The notes under the pieces: model-generated | What the model was told of the DNA's origin: nothing | The model's database searches: none | Seen by the model: only the letters and a program-made list of their open reading frames with translations | Shown: positions 63,572 to 64,000 of the stretch, piece by piece | How the letters are laid out: every line of letters starts with the position of its first letter | Numbering within the stretch: position 1 is the first letter of the stretch | Position numbers and translations under genes: made by a program | NCBI GenBank assembly: GCA_039024915.1 | Contig: JBCCPK010000002.1 | Coordinates: forward strand, 186,001 to 250,000 | Length of the DNA stretch: 64,000 bases | Direction: 5' to 3' | Source of the DNA: Pseudomonadota bacterium | GTDB lineage: Bacteria > Pseudomonadota > Alphaproteobacteria > Rhizobiales > MH13

Positions 63572-64000
63572 TGGAGGTTTCCTCGGTTGTGTTTTTGATT
63601 GGTTTGGAAGAAGCGAGCATGCCGCCGGTCAGGCGACGGCGCACGGGGAACAGTTCGATGCCAGTGCGTGATGAGATAAGGCCCCACAGGCCCTTGGGGG
63701 CGAACAGCATGATGATGATGCCGATGACGCCAAGCAGCATGAGGTACCAGGTGCCGTAGTCCGCCAGCAGCGACTGCAGCACGAAAAAGACAATCACACC
63801 TATGATCGGCCCTTCGATGGTGCCTATGCCACCGATAACGACGATGAACAGGACGAAGGCCGTCCAGTCCGTCACGGAGAACGCGGCGTCCGGTGAGATG
63901 CGCGCCTTCTGCAGGTAAATCAGCGCGCCCGTCAGGCCGGTGCCAAAGGCGGAAACAAGGAAGACGGTCCACTTCATGCGCACAGCATCGACGCCAACTG
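63564..64000 (-). CDS. Branched-chain amino acid-type ABC permease (LivM), C-terminal part
   Basis: Only the C-terminal 145 residues are inside; the gene continues past the right edge. FVLFIVVIGGIGTIEGPIIGVIVFFVLQSLL and MLFAPKGLWGLI are typical LivM endings. Position directly before the aromatic monooxygenase suggests uptake of that pathway's aromatic substrate. Confidence 0.88.
   Translation of the reverse strand, partial: VGVDAVRMKWTVFLVSAFGTGLTGALIYLQKARISPDAAFSVTDWTAFVLFIVVIGGIGTIEGPIIGVIVFFVLQSLLADYGTWYLMLLGVIGIIIMLFAPKGLWGLISSRTGIELFPVRRRLTGGMLASSKPIKNTTEETSNG

Overview
The window is a GC-rich alphaproteobacterial chromosome segment. Its core (about 15.2-59.3 kb) is a photosynthesis gene cluster (PGC) for bacteriochlorophyll a, spheroidene/spirilloxanthin-type carotenoids and a type-II reaction centre with an LH1 antenna. 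The Mg-protoporphyrin ester cyclase is the oxygen-dependent AcsF. No bchE, puc (LH2), pufC or pufX is visible. This suggests an aerobic anoxygenic phototroph, or a facultative one that makes pigment in air. Gene order (bchFNBHLM-lhaA; crtEF-bchCXYZ-pufQBALM; bchIDO-crtB-tspO-crtCD; bchGP-ppsR-ppaA) is alphaproteobacterial; species cannot be named from sequence alone.

Layout. 1-6.6 kb (minus): a taurine/pyrimidine-type ABC importer and a five-gene, translationally coupled catabolic operon (amidase, isochorismatase-family hydrolase, cupin, HpxZ/AtzH-like protein, FAD oxidase). 6.9-13.7 kb (plus): an aldehyde dehydrogenase and a complete branched-chain amino-acid-type ABC importer. 13.7-15.1 kb: a YdcF-like and an ASCH-domain protein. 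15.2-21.5 kb (minus): ppaA, ppsR, bchG, a PucC-family gene, bchP. 22.1-39.6 kb (plus): bchFNBHLM, lhaA, a small orf, acsF, puhE, hemA, then idi, puhA and a fused puhB-puhC. 40.6-51.0 kb (minus): crtE, crtF, bchCXYZ, pufQBALM with a clear terminator. 51.2-53.6 kb (plus): crtD, crtC. 53.5-59.3 kb (minus): bchI, bchD, bchO, crtB, tspO and a 61-aa membrane orf. 59.5-64 kb: a small secreted protein, then a minus-strand aromatic-degradation operon (FAD monooxygenase, intradiol dioxygenase, beta-keto acid cleavage enzyme) behind another branched-chain-type permease.

The PGC holds nearly the full route from ALA (hemA) through Mg-chelatase (bchHDI), methylation (bchM), cyclase (acsF), protochlorophyllide reduction (bchLNB), chlorin reduction (bchXYZ), bchF, bchC, bchG and bchP to bacteriochlorophyll a, with prenyl supply by idi and crtE. 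Regulation appears to run through PpsR and its antirepressor PpaA. TGT-N12-ACA operators lie before bchG, bchF, idi, puhA, bchC and between crtE and crtD, and four of these places carry tandem sites exactly 8 bp apart. The most unusual features are a single-gene PuhB-PuhC fusion, no crtI between bchO and crtB, a crtD/crtC overlap with no ordinary start for crtC, a CP (heme-regulatory-like) motif in an N-terminal extension of HemA, and idi placed inside the PGC with its own PpsR sites. The flanking amidase operon has no recognised substrate.
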